Shown piece after piece: positions 1 through 9,569 of a stretch of 35,372 nt of DNA. The notes under the pieces were generated by a model. It searched no databases. It saw nothing but the letters and a program-made list of their open reading frames with translations, and had not been told where the DNA came from. The stretch covers positions 1 to 35,372 of the forward strand of contig JALGTI010000001.1 of assembly GCA_029821455.1 (NCBI GenBank), written 5' to 3'. How positions within the stretch are numbered: the first letter of the stretch is position 1; each line of letters starts with the position of its first letter. The position numbers and the translations under genes were made by a program. Source of the DNA: Candidatus Zipacnadia bacterium (GTDB taxonomy: Bacteria; Armatimonadota; Zipacnadia; Zipacnadales; Zipacnadaceae).

Positions 1-1
1 G

Positions 2-760
2 CAGTACCGGACAGGCCCGTACCGCTGGATAGGCGGAGTGCGCTACCAGGACGAGGACCTCTTCGACAGCCAGACCACCTATCGCCTGGGGGTCAGCAGA
101 ATCCTGGGCGATGGCAACACTGTTCTCTGGACTAACTACGGCACTGGCTATCGCGTCCCCACTTTCAATGAACTGTACTTCCCCTTTATGGGCAATCCCG
201 GCCTCGTGCCCGAGGAGAGCAATAGCTACGAAGTCGGCTTGTGGGACAAGGTCGGCAAGAATGAGGATGTGGAGCTGGTCTACTTCCACAATGACTTCGA
301 GAACCTCATCCAGTGGCGTGAGGTCGCTCCCTGGGTCTGGCAGCCGGTCAACGTCGCCAATGCCACTACCCAGGGCCTGGAGTTCAGCTTCAACCAGCAG
401 CTCAGTGATAACTGGAGCCATAGCCTCGGGTTCACTCGCCTGAGCATCTGGACCGATGGCGACCCCCTACTGCGGAGACCAAAGTACTCCGGTTCATATC
501 AACTGGCGCACGCGGATGGGCGTGATAGCTTCAGCCTGGCTGCCTGCTACACTGGCCGGCGGTTTGACGCCAAGACTTTTCCTGGCCCGGATGTAGTAGG
601 AGGGTACTTGGTGGTTGATGTGGCGGCTTCGCGCAAGCTGGGCTCTGGCACCACGCTGTGGCTGCGTATCAACAACCTGCTGGACAAGGAATACGAGGCG
701 GCAGCGAATTATCCCTCGCCGGGATGGAACTGGCTAGTGGGTTTGAGCAGGGAGCTGTAG
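2..760 (+). CDS. TonB-dependent receptor, BtuB-like beta-barrel C-terminal part (5' truncated by window edge)
   Basis: Frame is open to the window edge (QYRTGPYRWIGGVRYQDEDL...); TBDR motifs 'NYGTGYRVPTFNELYFP.....NPGLVPEESNSYEVGL' and 'LRINNLLDKEYEAAANYPSPGWNW'; stop at 758-760. Confidence 0.88.
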   Translation, partial: QYRTGPYRWIGGVRYQDEDLFDSQTTYRLGVSRILGDGNTVLWTNYGTGYRVPTFNELYFPFMGNPGLVPEESNSYEVGLWDKVGKNEDVELVYFHNDFENLIQWREVAPWVWQPVNVANATTQGLEFSFNQQLSDNWSHSLGFTRLSIWTDGDPLLRRPKYSGSYQLAHADGRDSFSLAACYTGRRFDAKTFPGPDVVGGYLVVDVAASRKLGSGTTLWLRINNLLDKEYEAAANYPSPGWNWLVGLSREL

Positions 761-771
761 GTGGCTGCCGG

Positions 772-898
772 CCTCACCCCCCGGCCCCCTCTCGTTGCAG
801 GAGAGAGGGAGTACGACACAGTCTCGCCCTCCGATTCCGGGAGGGAGTTAAGAAGCTGGACAGGCAAGGATGCCTGTCCTACACATTTTAGGGTGAGG
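772..898. repeat. Composite palindromic intergenic element between convergent genes
   Basis: Outer arms cctcaccc (772-779)/gggtgagg (891-898); inner stems ccctctc/gagaggg (787-793/803-809), ccctcc/ggaggg (827-832/840-845), ggacaggca-agga-tgcctgtcc (858-879). Confidence 0.6.
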
Positions 899-3257
899 GG
901 GCGATAGTGAGGGTCACGGCCCGGGCCTGTACATCGAAGCGGAGGCGGGAGCTAGGGGCCTCGAATGTCTTCTCTTCGCGACTGCCGTCGGGCCACTGGA
1001 ATGTCACCTGATGTCGGCTGCCGGGCGTCACCTCATAATCACCATTCCTGATCGCCAGCCGCGTCTGGGTACGCTTGCCAGACGAGAGGGTAAGCCGGCC
1101 ATCGCGGCTAGTCTGCAGTCTGGTATCTGTGCCGGCTAGCTGCAGCACAATCGCGTTCTCGTCATACTGCTCGACGATAGCGGTGACCTCGCCGGCATAC
1201 GGTTGCACGAGCAGTGGAATGGCGCGAAGGGTACGCAACTCGCCGGATCCAAGCGGCACCGTCAGGCGCGCATAGCCGGTGCGCAGGCCATTATCGTAAC
1301 GGGAGCCAGCGGAGAACTTGGCAATAGCCCCCAGGTAGGCTCGGTGCTTGGCTGTGTAGCTGAGTACCTCGGCGATAGTGTCGGAGCCACTGTTATATAG
1401 CCGGAATTCATCTCCACCCAGGCCGGCGATATGGACCTGGTCAGGAAACAGGGGCGGCCCAATCAATTGATACATGGCACGGCGGGAGCACAGGTCACGA
1501 TGGAACGCGATGTAGGACGGGTCATTCACGCTCCAGTTGCTCCACAGGGGGTAGGTGGCAAAGACTGTCGCCCCCAGCCCACGGGTGCGTACTAAGATCC
1601 CAGCCCAAGCGGGGCTCCCCTCCTCATCGCGCTCCACATCCAGAACCGCCAGCGGTATGGTGTCTTCGGCGATCAATGCGTGCGCGGCGGGGCCGACTAC
1701 CGTCCACTGGCCACCGGCCACACTCGTGCCCCCGCGTTTCCCCATCTCGGTGAAGCCTTTGGTATCCATCCCCGGGCGCAGTGATGGGAACAGCGGCGGA
1801 ATGCAGTTAACCTTCAGATTCCCCACGCGATCCTTGATGCTGACAATCCCCTCCACACCACACCAGGCGCCCAGAGGGTGGGGCAGCTTGTCCCACTGGC
1901 CGGAGTTATACATCCCCGCGCCCAGGTCGCAGACAAACACTCCGCCGCGCTCGATGTAACCTTCGATAGCTGTTACGGCCTCGGGGGTAAGCTTCAGGGC
2001 TAAGGGTCCAAAGATGACCCCATACCGGTCCAGGTCCACGTCAGCCACTTCATTAAGCTGGAGTATATCCACCCCACCGAAGACGGTGCCGAGCCTGAAG
2101 GCGCCGAAGAGGTTGTTCGGCTCGCCGTCAGAGAGGCCCTGGATGAAGCCATAGGCGGGCACTTTCTCTTGCCCTGCCGCAAAGCCCTGGGCGTAGGGCT
2201 CCCAGAGGATTGCGATGGTACCAGCAGGCTCGATACCAAAGTCGGTCGGCTGCACAGCGGCGAGGGTGTCGTGCAGTTGACTGCGGACCTCCGCAGGCGA
2301 GCGGTTCTCCTCGATACGCTCGGCATCCTCGATGCCAAAGCCACAAGCACCACCCAGAGCGGCAACCCCGATCCAGCGGCCCAACGCATTCTCTGAAAAC
2401 AGCGGGCTGGGTGGAACCGGCAGGCGCAAGACGGGCAGGACCCGGAACTTGCCCATGCGGCGGCCCATGTGCAGGGCGTGCACATTGCTGGCGGTAGTGT
2501 CAGGCTCCAGGATATCCGGCGGCATCCAGACCTGGATGATGTCGTAGTCGTCGGGGATAGCACTGAGACTGCGGTAGAGGCTGATGCGCCCGGTCATCAG
2601 AGGGCGGGTAGGGTCCGCCTCCCGAATGACATCGGCCCAGAGCGCCATAAGATCGTGGAACTCCTGGCGCTGGAAGTCAGCGAAGTCAATTGAGGGCCGG
2701 CCCACCGCGAAGGGCATCTCATCATCCGCGCTCAAGGCGCCGACGATGCCTATCTGCGACCAGGTGAGGTACTCCGTCCCCCAGGCCGCGTTCAGTGTCG
2801 CCAGGTCTCGATAAATGGTCTTCAGGTATTGCTGGAAGCCAGCGGCCGAATAGCGGATGTCGCCCTCCAGGAAGTCAGAGGTCGCCCAGGCGGTGATACC
2901 CTCCTCGGAGGCCAGCTCGCCAACCGTCTCCCGTAGCAGCGTCCTGACACGATCTACGTATGACTGATCGCCCGTTGACAGGCCTAACTCGCTGTCTACG
3001 CTCGTCGGCAGGGCCACAATTGACTGCAGCCCGGCTTGGTGGGCGTTGCGGACCGCGACTTTGATGGGACCAAGTCTATCAACCTGCTCAGGATCAATGG
3101 TGAGGTAGATCGTGTTGAGGCCCAGCCAGCGCGCGTCATCGACCATCCGCGGCCCACTGAGGCCCAACAGGTAAGTGAAAAACAGGCCGTCGCTGTCAGC
3201 CGGACCGCCCGCAGCGCATAAGAGGCTTAGGAGAATGATGGCTGCGCTTCGCTTCAT
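888..3257 (-). CDS. Secreted GH42-like (beta-galactosidase-like) TIM-barrel protein, possibly catalytically degenerate
   Basis: 789 aa; signal peptide MKRSAAIILLSLLCAAGGPADS; GH42-like 'LNAAWGTEYLTWSQI' and a later 'AIEGYIERGGVFVCDLGAGMYN' amidotransferase/trimerisation-like segment. Confidence 0.65.
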   Translation of the reverse strand: MKRSAAIILLSLLCAAGGPADSDGLFFTYLLGLSGPRMVDDARWLGLNTIYLTIDPEQVDRLGPIKVAVRNAHQAGLQSIVALPTSVDSELGLSTGDQSYVDRVRTLLRETVGELASEEGITAWATSDFLEGDIRYSAAGFQQYLKTIYRDLATLNAAWGTEYLTWSQIGIVGALSADDEMPFAVGRPSIDFADFQRQEFHDLMALWADVIREADPTRPLMTGRISLYRSLSAIPDDYDIIQVWMPPDILEPDTTASNVHALHMGRRMGKFRVLPVLRLPVPPSPLFSENALGRWIGVAALGGACGFGIEDAERIEENRSPAEVRSQLHDTLAAVQPTDFGIEPAGTIAILWEPYAQGFAAGQEKVPAYGFIQGLSDGEPNNLFGAFRLGTVFGGVDILQLNEVADVDLDRYGVIFGPLALKLTPEAVTAIEGYIERGGVFVCDLGAGMYNSGQWDKLPHPLGAWCGVEGIVSIKDRVGNLKVNCIPPLFPSLRPGMDTKGFTEMGKRGGTSVAGGQWTVVGPAAHALIAEDTIPLAVLDVERDEEGSPAWAGILVRTRGLGATVFATYPLWSNWSVNDPSYIAFHRDLCSRRAMYQLIGPPLFPDQVHIAGLGGDEFRLYNSGSDTIAEVLSYTAKHRAYLGAIAKFSAGSRYDNGLRTGYARLTVPLGSGELRTLRAIPLLVQPYAGEVTAIVEQYDENAIVLQLAGTDTRLQTSRDGRLTLSSGKRTQTRLAIRNGDYEVTPGSRHQVTFQWPDGSREEKTFEAPSSRLRFDVQARAVTLTIAPSP

Positions 3258-3274
3258 GCCGCCCGTCTCTTCGG

Positions 3275-4015
3275 CTAGATAGTGTCCGTTGAGTGGTTAT
3301 TCACAACCGTCGCCAGCCAGACCTCCTTGGTGGATAGAGCATCGCCGGCCGCGGCTTGCTGAGCTTGCTGCTTGCTGGCACCGTTGCCTTGGCCGATCAC
3401 CCGTCCTCGGAAGCGCACCTCCACCTCGAAAGTCCGATCGTGAGGTGGCCCCATCACAGCAACGGTCACATAGCGAGGAATCTGCTTGGTCTGCTTCTGC
3501 AGCAGCTCCTGGAGCACGGTCTTATGGTCGAAGACAAGCTCCTGCGCCTCGATATTTGCCAGAATATCACGAAACAGTCGCATTACCAGGGCACGGGCGG
3601 TTCGCATCCCCTTGGCCAGATACGCAGCCCCGATGACAGCTTCCACGCAATCGGCCAGCAGTGAGGTTTTCTGTCGGCCACCAGTCTCTTCCTCGCCGTG
3701 ACCCAGCAGCAAGTAGTCACCAAAGCCCCGCTGCCGGGCAACCCTGGCAAGAGTGGTCGAACGCGCCACCACCGACTTCATCCTGGTCAACTGCCCCTCG
3801 GGTAAGCCGGGAAACTTCTTGTATAGGTGCTCCGCCAAGCATAAGTCCAACACCGTGTCACCCAGGAATTCCAGGCGCTGGTTGGACTCCACGGAGGGCA
3901 AGCCCTGTTCGCGCACCCACGAGGTATGACAGAACGCCTGCCGCAACAGGTCAAGATCCATCTTGGGCAGGCGTAGTTGTTCGGCAAGTGCCCTGAAGCG
4001 CTTCTTGTCCTGCAC
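3275..4015 (-). CDS. rnc: Ribonuclease III
   Basis: Signature NQRLEFLGDTVLDL, C-terminal dsRBD; GTG start with GGGAGG Shine-Dalgarno; follows fabF. Confidence 0.95.
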   Translation of the reverse strand: MQDKKRFRALAEQLRLPKMDLDLLRQAFCHTSWVREQGLPSVESNQRLEFLGDTVLDLCLAEHLYKKFPGLPEGQLTRMKSVVARSTTLARVARQRGFGDYLLLGHGEEETGGRQKTSLLADCVEAVIGAAYLAKGMRTARALVMRLFRDILANIEAQELVFDHKTVLQELLQKQTKQIPRYVTVAVMGPPHDRTFEVEVRFRGRVIGQGNGASKQQAQQAAAGDALSTKEVWLATVVNNHSTDTI

Positions 4016-4183
4016 AGTTAATCCTCCCGGCGAAACGACTGGCCGCAGTCAAGCTGGTAAGCTTCGGCGCCGGTCAGGTGCCGCGGCTTCTTCTGTGCAG
4101 GCGCGCTCCCCTGGACGCAACCAGTGCAGCCAAGGGACCGCCTCCGCGCAGGTGTTTCTTATGTACTATCGGCCCTTCTGCTA

Positions 4184-5410
4184 CTAGACAGCCCCAATGA
4201 TCAGCACCGCATTGTGTCCCCCAAAGCCGAACGAATTGGACATAGCGTACTTGACCGTTGCCTGGCGCGGCTTGTCTCGCACGATGTCAATGACTATGCC
4301 GTCGTCCGGGTTGTCGCAGTTGAGGGTGTGGGGGATTATTCCCTCTTGAATGGCTTTGATGCAGGCCAGCAGCTCAGAAGCCCCAGTCGCCCCGAGCTGA
4401 TGGCCGTGAATCGGTTTGGTTGACGAAACAGGTACGCTGTCACCGAACAACTCACCGATGGCGGTAGCCTCCATCTCGTCGCCGCCTGGGGTGCCAGGTG
4501 CGTGGGCATTAATGTAATCAATATCATCGGCTGCCAGGCCGGCGTCCCGCAGGGCCGCTTGCATCGCCATCCTAGCGCCACGTCCCTCGGGGTCGGGAGC
4601 TGTGATGTGATAGGCGTCTGCGGTCATGCCGTATCCCAGTATTTCCGCCAATATGGTGGCACCGCGCGCCCGGGCCCACTCCAGTTCCTCAAGGATCATA
4701 ACGGTGGCCCCTTCACCCATCACGAAGCCATCGCGGTCGCGGTCAAAGGGCCGGCAGGACCGTTCAGGCTCATCATTGCGCCGGGAGATAGCGCGGGCAG
4801 CAGCAAAGCCGGCCACGGCGAGCGGGGTGAGAGCCGCTTCAGCCCCACCGGCGACCATTACCTTGGCCGCTCCCCGGCGGATGATCTCAAAGGAATCACC
4901 GATGGCGTGAGCAGCCGTGGCGCAGGCTGTGGCGACCGTCGAGTTGGGCCCTTTGGCACCAGTCTCGATTGATACCATTCCCGATCCCATATTGACAATC
5001 ATCATCGGGACAAAGAATGGAGAGACACGCGAAGGGCCCCGCTCAAGCAGCGCCTGGTGCTGCTTCTCCCAGGTCCACATTCCCCCGATCCCCGAGCCAA
5101 TAAGCACACCGATATCATCGGCATTGTCCTCCATGACCGTCAGGTCCGCATCCCCCAGGGCCATTTTCGCGGCGGCGATGGCGAACTGGGTGAACCTGTC
5201 GCAACGTTTGACGATCTTGGCATCCATCCACCGGGTAGGTTCGAAGTCTCGGACCTCAGCAGCAATCCGCGTGGCGTGCTCTGACGCATCAAACTGCGTG
5301 ATGGGGCCAATCCCAGAGTGCCCCTTGCAGCAGGCCCGCCACAGGTCTTCAACGCTGTAGCCCAGGGGCGAGATGATACCGATTCCGGTGACAACGACGC
5401 GCCTGTTCAT
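4184..5410 (-). CDS. fabF: Beta-ketoacyl-ACP synthase II
   Basis: 408 aa; 'VATACATAAHAIGD' nucleophile Cys motif, 'HGHQLGATGASE', C-terminal 'SNSFGFGGHNAVLI'. Confidence 0.96.
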   Translation of the reverse strand: MNRRVVVTGIGIISPLGYSVEDLWRACCKGHSGIGPITQFDASEHATRIAAEVRDFEPTRWMDAKIVKRCDRFTQFAIAAAKMALGDADLTVMEDNADDIGVLIGSGIGGMWTWEKQHQALLERGPSRVSPFFVPMMIVNMGSGMVSIETGAKGPNSTVATACATAAHAIGDSFEIIRRGAAKVMVAGGAEAALTPLAVAGFAAARAISRRNDEPERSCRPFDRDRDGFVMGEGATVMILEELEWARARGATILAEILGYGMTADAYHITAPDPEGRGARMAMQAALRDAGLAADDIDYINAHAPGTPGGDEMEATAIGELFGDSVPVSSTKPIHGHQLGATGASELLACIKAIQEGIIPHTLNCDNPDDGIVIDIVRDKPRQATVKYAMSNSFGFGGHNAVLIIGAV

Positions 5411-5471
5411 TGACTACTCCTAGATTGACCCCGAAAACCAGGCGAAAAGCGCGGTGGCCTAAGCCTCAAGC

Positions 5472-5498
5472 GGCCTTGTGGCCAAGGCCCACAAGGCC
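5472..5498 (-). promoter_or_regulatory. Perfect 10-bp hairpin in the acpP-fabF intergenic gap
   Basis: ggccttgtgg-ccaaggc-ccacaaggcc; no following U-tract on the minus strand. Confidence 0.5.
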
Positions 5499-5521
5499 TG
5501 CGCGAAGTCGGCCCGAGAGGG

Positions 5522-5761
5522 CTAGCTACTGACACCCTTCTGCTCCAGATAGCGCACGGTATCGCCCACAGTCCGAATCTGCTCGGCTTCCTCTTCGGGA
5601 ATCTCGATGGCAAACTCCTCTTCAAGGGCCATGACCAGTTCGACGACGTCCAATGAGTCGGCCTTCAGATCGCCCTCAAAGGTAGCGCTCTCTGTGACCT
5701 CGCTTTCAGGTACCGACAGTTCCCTCACGATAACTTCCTTGACTTTTTCAAACAATGCCAC
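5522..5761 (-). CDS. acpP: Acyl carrier protein
   Basis: 79 aa; phosphopantetheine site '[20 protein letters not shown]'. Confidence 0.97.
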   Translation of the reverse strand: MALFEKVKEVIVRELSVPESEVTESATFEGDLKADSLDVVELVMALEEEFAIEIPEEEAEQIRTVGDTVRYLEQKGVSS

Positions 5762-5808
5762 TGACTTTCACCTCGCTTGATGCATTCGCGGCGCGGACGC
5801 CGGTTCAG

Positions 5809-6549
5809 TTACATTAGCATGCCACCATCTATGCTAATGACTTGCCCAGTTATGTAGCTGGCCTCCGGGTGGGCCAGGAACGCCACTACGCCAGCCACGT
5901 CCTCTGCTGTGCCAGCTCGCCCGAGCGGTATCAGGCTCAGCCAGCCTTCACGCACCGCCTCAGAAAGCTGCTCAGTCATAGGAGTCTCGATGAAGCCTGG
6001 GGCAACAGCGTTGCAGTTAACGCCCCTTCCGGCCAGTTCCTTGGCGGTGGTCTTGGTCAGGGCAATCAGGCCGCCCTTGGAGGCAGCGTAGTTGGCCTGG
6101 CCGGGGTTGCCCATCACCCCCGCTACGGAGGCGATGTTGATAATGCGACCATAGCGCGCTTTCATCATCGGTTTGGCCACGGCGCGCGTGCAGATGAAGG
6201 CACCCTTGAGGTTGACATCCAACACCGCATCCCACTGCTCATCCTTCATTCTGACCAGCAGGCCGTCGCGGGTAATGCCGGCATTGTTGACCAGAATGTC
6301 AATCCGTCCCCATTTATCCAGCGCCTCGCTGACCATTGCCTCAACCTGCTCAGGATCAGTCACGGAGGCGACGGATACCAGGGCCTCGCGCCCCAACTCC
6401 TCAACCTCGGCGGCCACAGCATTCGCGGCCTCTTCCAGGATATCATTGACCACTATACTGGCACCGTGCTGGGCGAGCTCCAAGGCGATAGTGCGCCCGA
6501 TGCCGCCGCCGGAGCCGGTAATGATCGCAATCTGGTCCTGGAGCTTCAA
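5809..6549 (-). CDS. fabG: 3-oxoacyl-ACP reductase (SDR)
   Basis: SDR motifs TGSGGGIG, NNAG, YAASKGG. The ORF track starts at an upstream TTG (6585), but the TTG at 6549 follows GGAGGGAAGAA and gives a normal FabG N-terminus. Confidence 0.93.
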   Translation of the reverse strand: MKLQDQIAIITGSGGGIGRTIALELAQHGASIVVNDILEEAANAVAAEVEELGREALVSVASVTDPEQVEAMVSEALDKWGRIDILVNNAGITRDGLLVRMKDEQWDAVLDVNLKGAFICTRAVAKPMMKARYGRIINIASVAGVMGNPGQANYAASKGGLIALTKTTAKELAGRGVNCNAVAPGFIETPMTEQLSEAVREGWLSLIPLGRAGTAEDVAGVVAFLAHPEASYITGQVISIDGGMLM

Positions 6550-6565
6550 TTCTTCCCTCCGCTCC

Positions 6566-7495
6566 CTAGTTGATGAGACGGTCAATGGTCACTAGCAGTG
6601 TTTCGGCGTCACAGGCGCTGTGGACCGCCACGCTGCCATCAATCTTGCTCATCATCCGCGCCAGTACCTGCCCAGGTCCCACCTCGACGAAAACGTCAGC
6701 GCCCATCTTGATCATCGTACGCACCGAGGCCTCCCAACGCACCTGGTTCGTAATCTGCTGGATCAGGGCCTGACGGATGCCGTCAGCATCAGTGCGGGCA
6801 GTTGCGTCCACATTCGACACCAGCGGGATGCGGGCATCGGTGAAGTTGGCCTGTTCCAGCAGCGGACGCATCTGCTCGGCGGCTGGCTCCATAAGTCGCG
6901 AATGGAAGGCGCCAGAGACCTTGAGTGGGATCACGCGCTTGGCCCCCGCTTCCTTCGCCAACTCTGAGGCCCTCGCCACCGCCTCTGCCTCACCCGAGAT
7001 GACCGTCTGCACAGGAGTATTGTAATTCGCCACTACGCAGACACCTTCCTGCATGGCTTGGGCAACCGCTGCCTCCACCTCGTTGGGGGGCAGGCCAATG
7101 ATGGCGGCCATCACACCCCCAGCCTTCTCGCCTGCATCGGCCATCGCCACGCCGCGCTGCCATATCAGCATAATGGCCTCTTCGACCTCGAGTGCACCGG
7201 CGGCGACAGCCGCAGAGTACTCCCCGACGCTGTGGCCAGCGACGATCTGTGGCTCTACGCCGCGCTCGGAGAGCACCTGAAGTGTCGCGATGCTCTGTGC
7301 CAGTATGGCAGGCTGGGCATAGCGGGTGTCCTGGAGACCCTCCTGCAGACCGTCGAACATCAGCCCAGTGAGCGGGAAGCCCAGTGACTTATTTACCAGG
7401 CTGAATAGCCGCCGAACGGTTGGATACTCTCCATACAGGTCTGTGCCCATACCGACGAATTGTGAACCCTGGCCTGGAAAGATGAAAGCTATCAC
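6566..7495 (-). CDS. fabD: Malonyl-CoA:ACP transacylase
   Basis: FPGQGSQ N-terminal motif, GHSVGEYSA nucleophile elbow, 'VEVGPGQVL'. Confidence 0.96.
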   Translation of the reverse strand: MIAFIFPGQGSQFVGMGTDLYGEYPTVRRLFSLVNKSLGFPLTGLMFDGLQEGLQDTRYAQPAILAQSIATLQVLSERGVEPQIVAGHSVGEYSAAVAAGALEVEEAIMLIWQRGVAMADAGEKAGGVMAAIIGLPPNEVEAAVAQAMQEGVCVVANYNTPVQTVISGEAEAVARASELAKEAGAKRVIPLKVSGAFHSRLMEPAAEQMRPLLEQANFTDARIPLVSNVDATARTDADGIRQALIQQITNQVRWEASVRTMIKMGADVFVEVGPGQVLARMMSKIDGSVAVHSACDAETLLVTIDRLIN

Positions 7496-7550
7496 TGGGT
7501 GCTATCGCCTCCGTGGCAGCAAGAGCATCCGCCGCCAACTACCCGGCTTC

Positions 7551-8750
7551 CTATTGGTGCCCGAACTCGTTCTTTAGCGCAGCGGTCAAGGCTGGCACAA
7601 CTTCGAAAAGGTCGCCCACGATGCCATAGGTAGCCACGTCAAAGATAGGCGCATCGGGATCGCTATTGATGGCGACAATGCAGTCGGAAGAGGACATGCC
7701 GGCTAGATGCTGGACGGCTCCGCTGATGCCGCAGGCAATGTACAGCTTAGGCTGGACAGTCTTGCCGGTTTGCCCGACCTGATGATAAGCCGGTATCCAC
7801 CCGGCGTCCACGGTGGCACGCGATGCGCCGACCGCTCCGCCCAGCACCCCCGCCAGTTCCCTTATCATCGCAAAGTTCTCCGGAGCCCGTAGGCCACGCC
7901 CGCCAGAAACAATGATCTCCGCATCTTGCAGGTTGACCTGCTCTGCGCCCTCCTCGCGGATGACCTCAACGATCTTAGTTAGGATTGCCTTTTCGTTGAG
8001 GCTCACCTGTTTGCGGATGACTTCGGCCTGGCGGCCTTCCTGCAGCGCGGGCTTCTTCATTACTCTGGGCCGCACAGTTGCCATCTGGGGCCGCGCCTGC
8101 CGGCACAGAATGCTCGCCATAATATTGCCGCCGAAGGCTGGGCGCGTCTGCAGCAGCAATCGCTCGGCCGGGTCAATCTCTAGCCCCGTGCAATCGGCGG
8201 TCAGGCCGGCTCCGATGCGGGCGGCAATGCGCGAGGCGAGGTCACGGCCCATTGAGGTGGCCCCAATCAAGACAATCTCGGGCTTATGCTTGTTGATGAG
8301 ACCGGTCATCACATCCACGAATGGCCCGGTGCGGTAGTGTTTGAGGGCCTCGTCCTCCACCAAGTAAACCTTGTCAGCACCATACGCGGCGGCTGCGGGG
8401 ACTAGCGGCTCGACCTCGTGGCCAACCAACAATAAGGCCAGCTCCTCGTCCAGCGCCTCGGCCAACTTGCGGCCCTCACCCAGCAGTTCGACAGTCACCT
8501 CAGCGAACTTGCCATCGTGGGTCTCGGCGATGACCCAGACGCCCTGGTACTCGCTTGTGTCAACAGCCTCCTTCTTTGGCCGCGCCTGGATGATGGCTTC
8601 GAACTTGCAGAAGCTGACGCAGGCCCCGCACATCACGCAATCCTCGGTGAAGCGGGCCTTGCCGTCCTCGATGATTATCGCGCCATAGGGGCACGCGTTC
8701 AGGCAAAGCTTGCAGCCAGTACATTTGTCAGTATCAATGTAGATAGACAT
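7551..8750 (-). CDS. etfA: Electron transfer flavoprotein alpha subunit with N-terminal 2x[4Fe-4S] ferredoxin domain
   Basis: N-terminal [12 protein letters not shown] and [12 protein letters not shown] (two CxxCxxCxxxC sets) fused to an Etf-alpha body ending with '[27 protein letters not shown]'. Confidence 0.93.
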   Translation of the reverse strand: MSIYIDTDKCTGCKLCLNACPYGAIIIEDGKARFTEDCVMCGACVSFCKFEAIIQARPKKEAVDTSEYQGVWVIAETHDGKFAEVTVELLGEGRKLAEALDEELALLLVGHEVEPLVPAAAAYGADKVYLVEDEALKHYRTGPFVDVMTGLINKHKPEIVLIGATSMGRDLASRIAARIGAGLTADCTGLEIDPAERLLLQTRPAFGGNIMASILCRQARPQMATVRPRVMKKPALQEGRQAEVIRKQVSLNEKAILTKIVEVIREEGAEQVNLQDAEIIVSGGRGLRAPENFAMIRELAGVLGGAVGASRATVDAGWIPAYHQVGQTGKTVQPKLYIACGISGAVQHLAGMSSSDCIVAINSDPDAPIFDVATYGIVGDLFEVVPALTAALKNEFGHQ

Positions 8751-8771
8751 ACTTCGCAGTTGTGGAGAGGT

Positions 8772-9554
8772 CTAAAGGACCTTGGCCTCCCGTAGTCTCT
8801 GGATCAGAGTATGGACAACTTCTGAGCACTCGCCCTCCAGCCGTTCCCCCTCCCGGCCACGCTCTGGCGTGAAGATCCGGACGACGTTAGTTGGTGAGCC
8901 ATCCAGGCCACAGCGCGCGGTGTCAGCCTGGATGTCCTCAGCGGTCCAGGTGGGAATCTCAGCCTTGCGCGCCTTCATCACGCCCTTGAGGCCGGCGTGG
9001 CGTGGCTCGTTCATCTGCTTGACACAGGTTATCAAAGCCGGCAGCCGGGTCTCGACCACTTCAAACCGATCCTCCAGCAGCCGCTTGACCCGCAGTCCTT
9101 TGTCCTCTATCTCCGCTTCGATGGCATAGGTCACCTGCGGAATGCCGAGTTGCTCCGCCAGGCCGGGGCCGACCTGGGCGGTGTCGCCATCGAAGGCCTG
9201 CTTGCCGCATAGTATCAGGTCATAGTCGCCAATCCTTCTGATAGCTTGGGCCAGCGTATAACTGGTGGCCAGTGTGTCGGAGCCTGCAAAGGCACGGTCG
9301 CTGATTAGGATCGCTTCATCGGCACCCATTGCGACGGCCTCACGCAGAGCCTTCTCGGCCTGCGGTGGCCCCATCGTGATGACCATTACCTTCCCGCCGT
9401 GCTTTTCCTTAAGCTGCAAGGCAGCCTCGATGGCATTCTCATCAAACGGGTTGATGATGCTGGGCACGCCCTCCCGTACCAGGGTGTTGGTCTCGGGGTC
9501 AATGCGCACCTCGGTGGTATCAGGAACCTGTTTTATGCAGACGATGAAGTTCAT
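8772..9554 (-). CDS. etfB: Electron transfer flavoprotein beta subunit
   Basis: 'CIKQVPDTTEVRIDPETNTLVREGVPSIINPFDENAIEAAL', 'CGKQAFDGDTAQVGPGLAEQLGIPQVTY'. Confidence 0.95.
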   Translation of the reverse strand: MNFIVCIKQVPDTTEVRIDPETNTLVREGVPSIINPFDENAIEAALQLKEKHGGKVMVITMGPPQAEKALREAVAMGADEAILISDRAFAGSDTLATSYTLAQAIRRIGDYDLILCGKQAFDGDTAQVGPGLAEQLGIPQVTYAIEAEIEDKGLRVKRLLEDRFEVVETRLPALITCVKQMNEPRHAGLKGVMKARKAEIPTWTAEDIQADTARCGLDGSPTNVVRIFTPERGREGERLEGECSEVVHTLIQRLREAKVL

Positions 9555-9569
9555 TGGGTGGTCTCATAT

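Noticed and set aside
2000-2563. 187-aa minus-strand ORF inside the GH42-like gene
   Set aside because: Alternate frame of the same coding region with skewed Ser/Arg/Trp composition.
4500-4560. FabF active-site region NAHAPGTPGGD differing from HGTSTPxND
   Set aside because: The His and the Cys/GH motifs are retained, and HAxxTPxGD variants are, to my knowledge, ordinary in FabF homologs.
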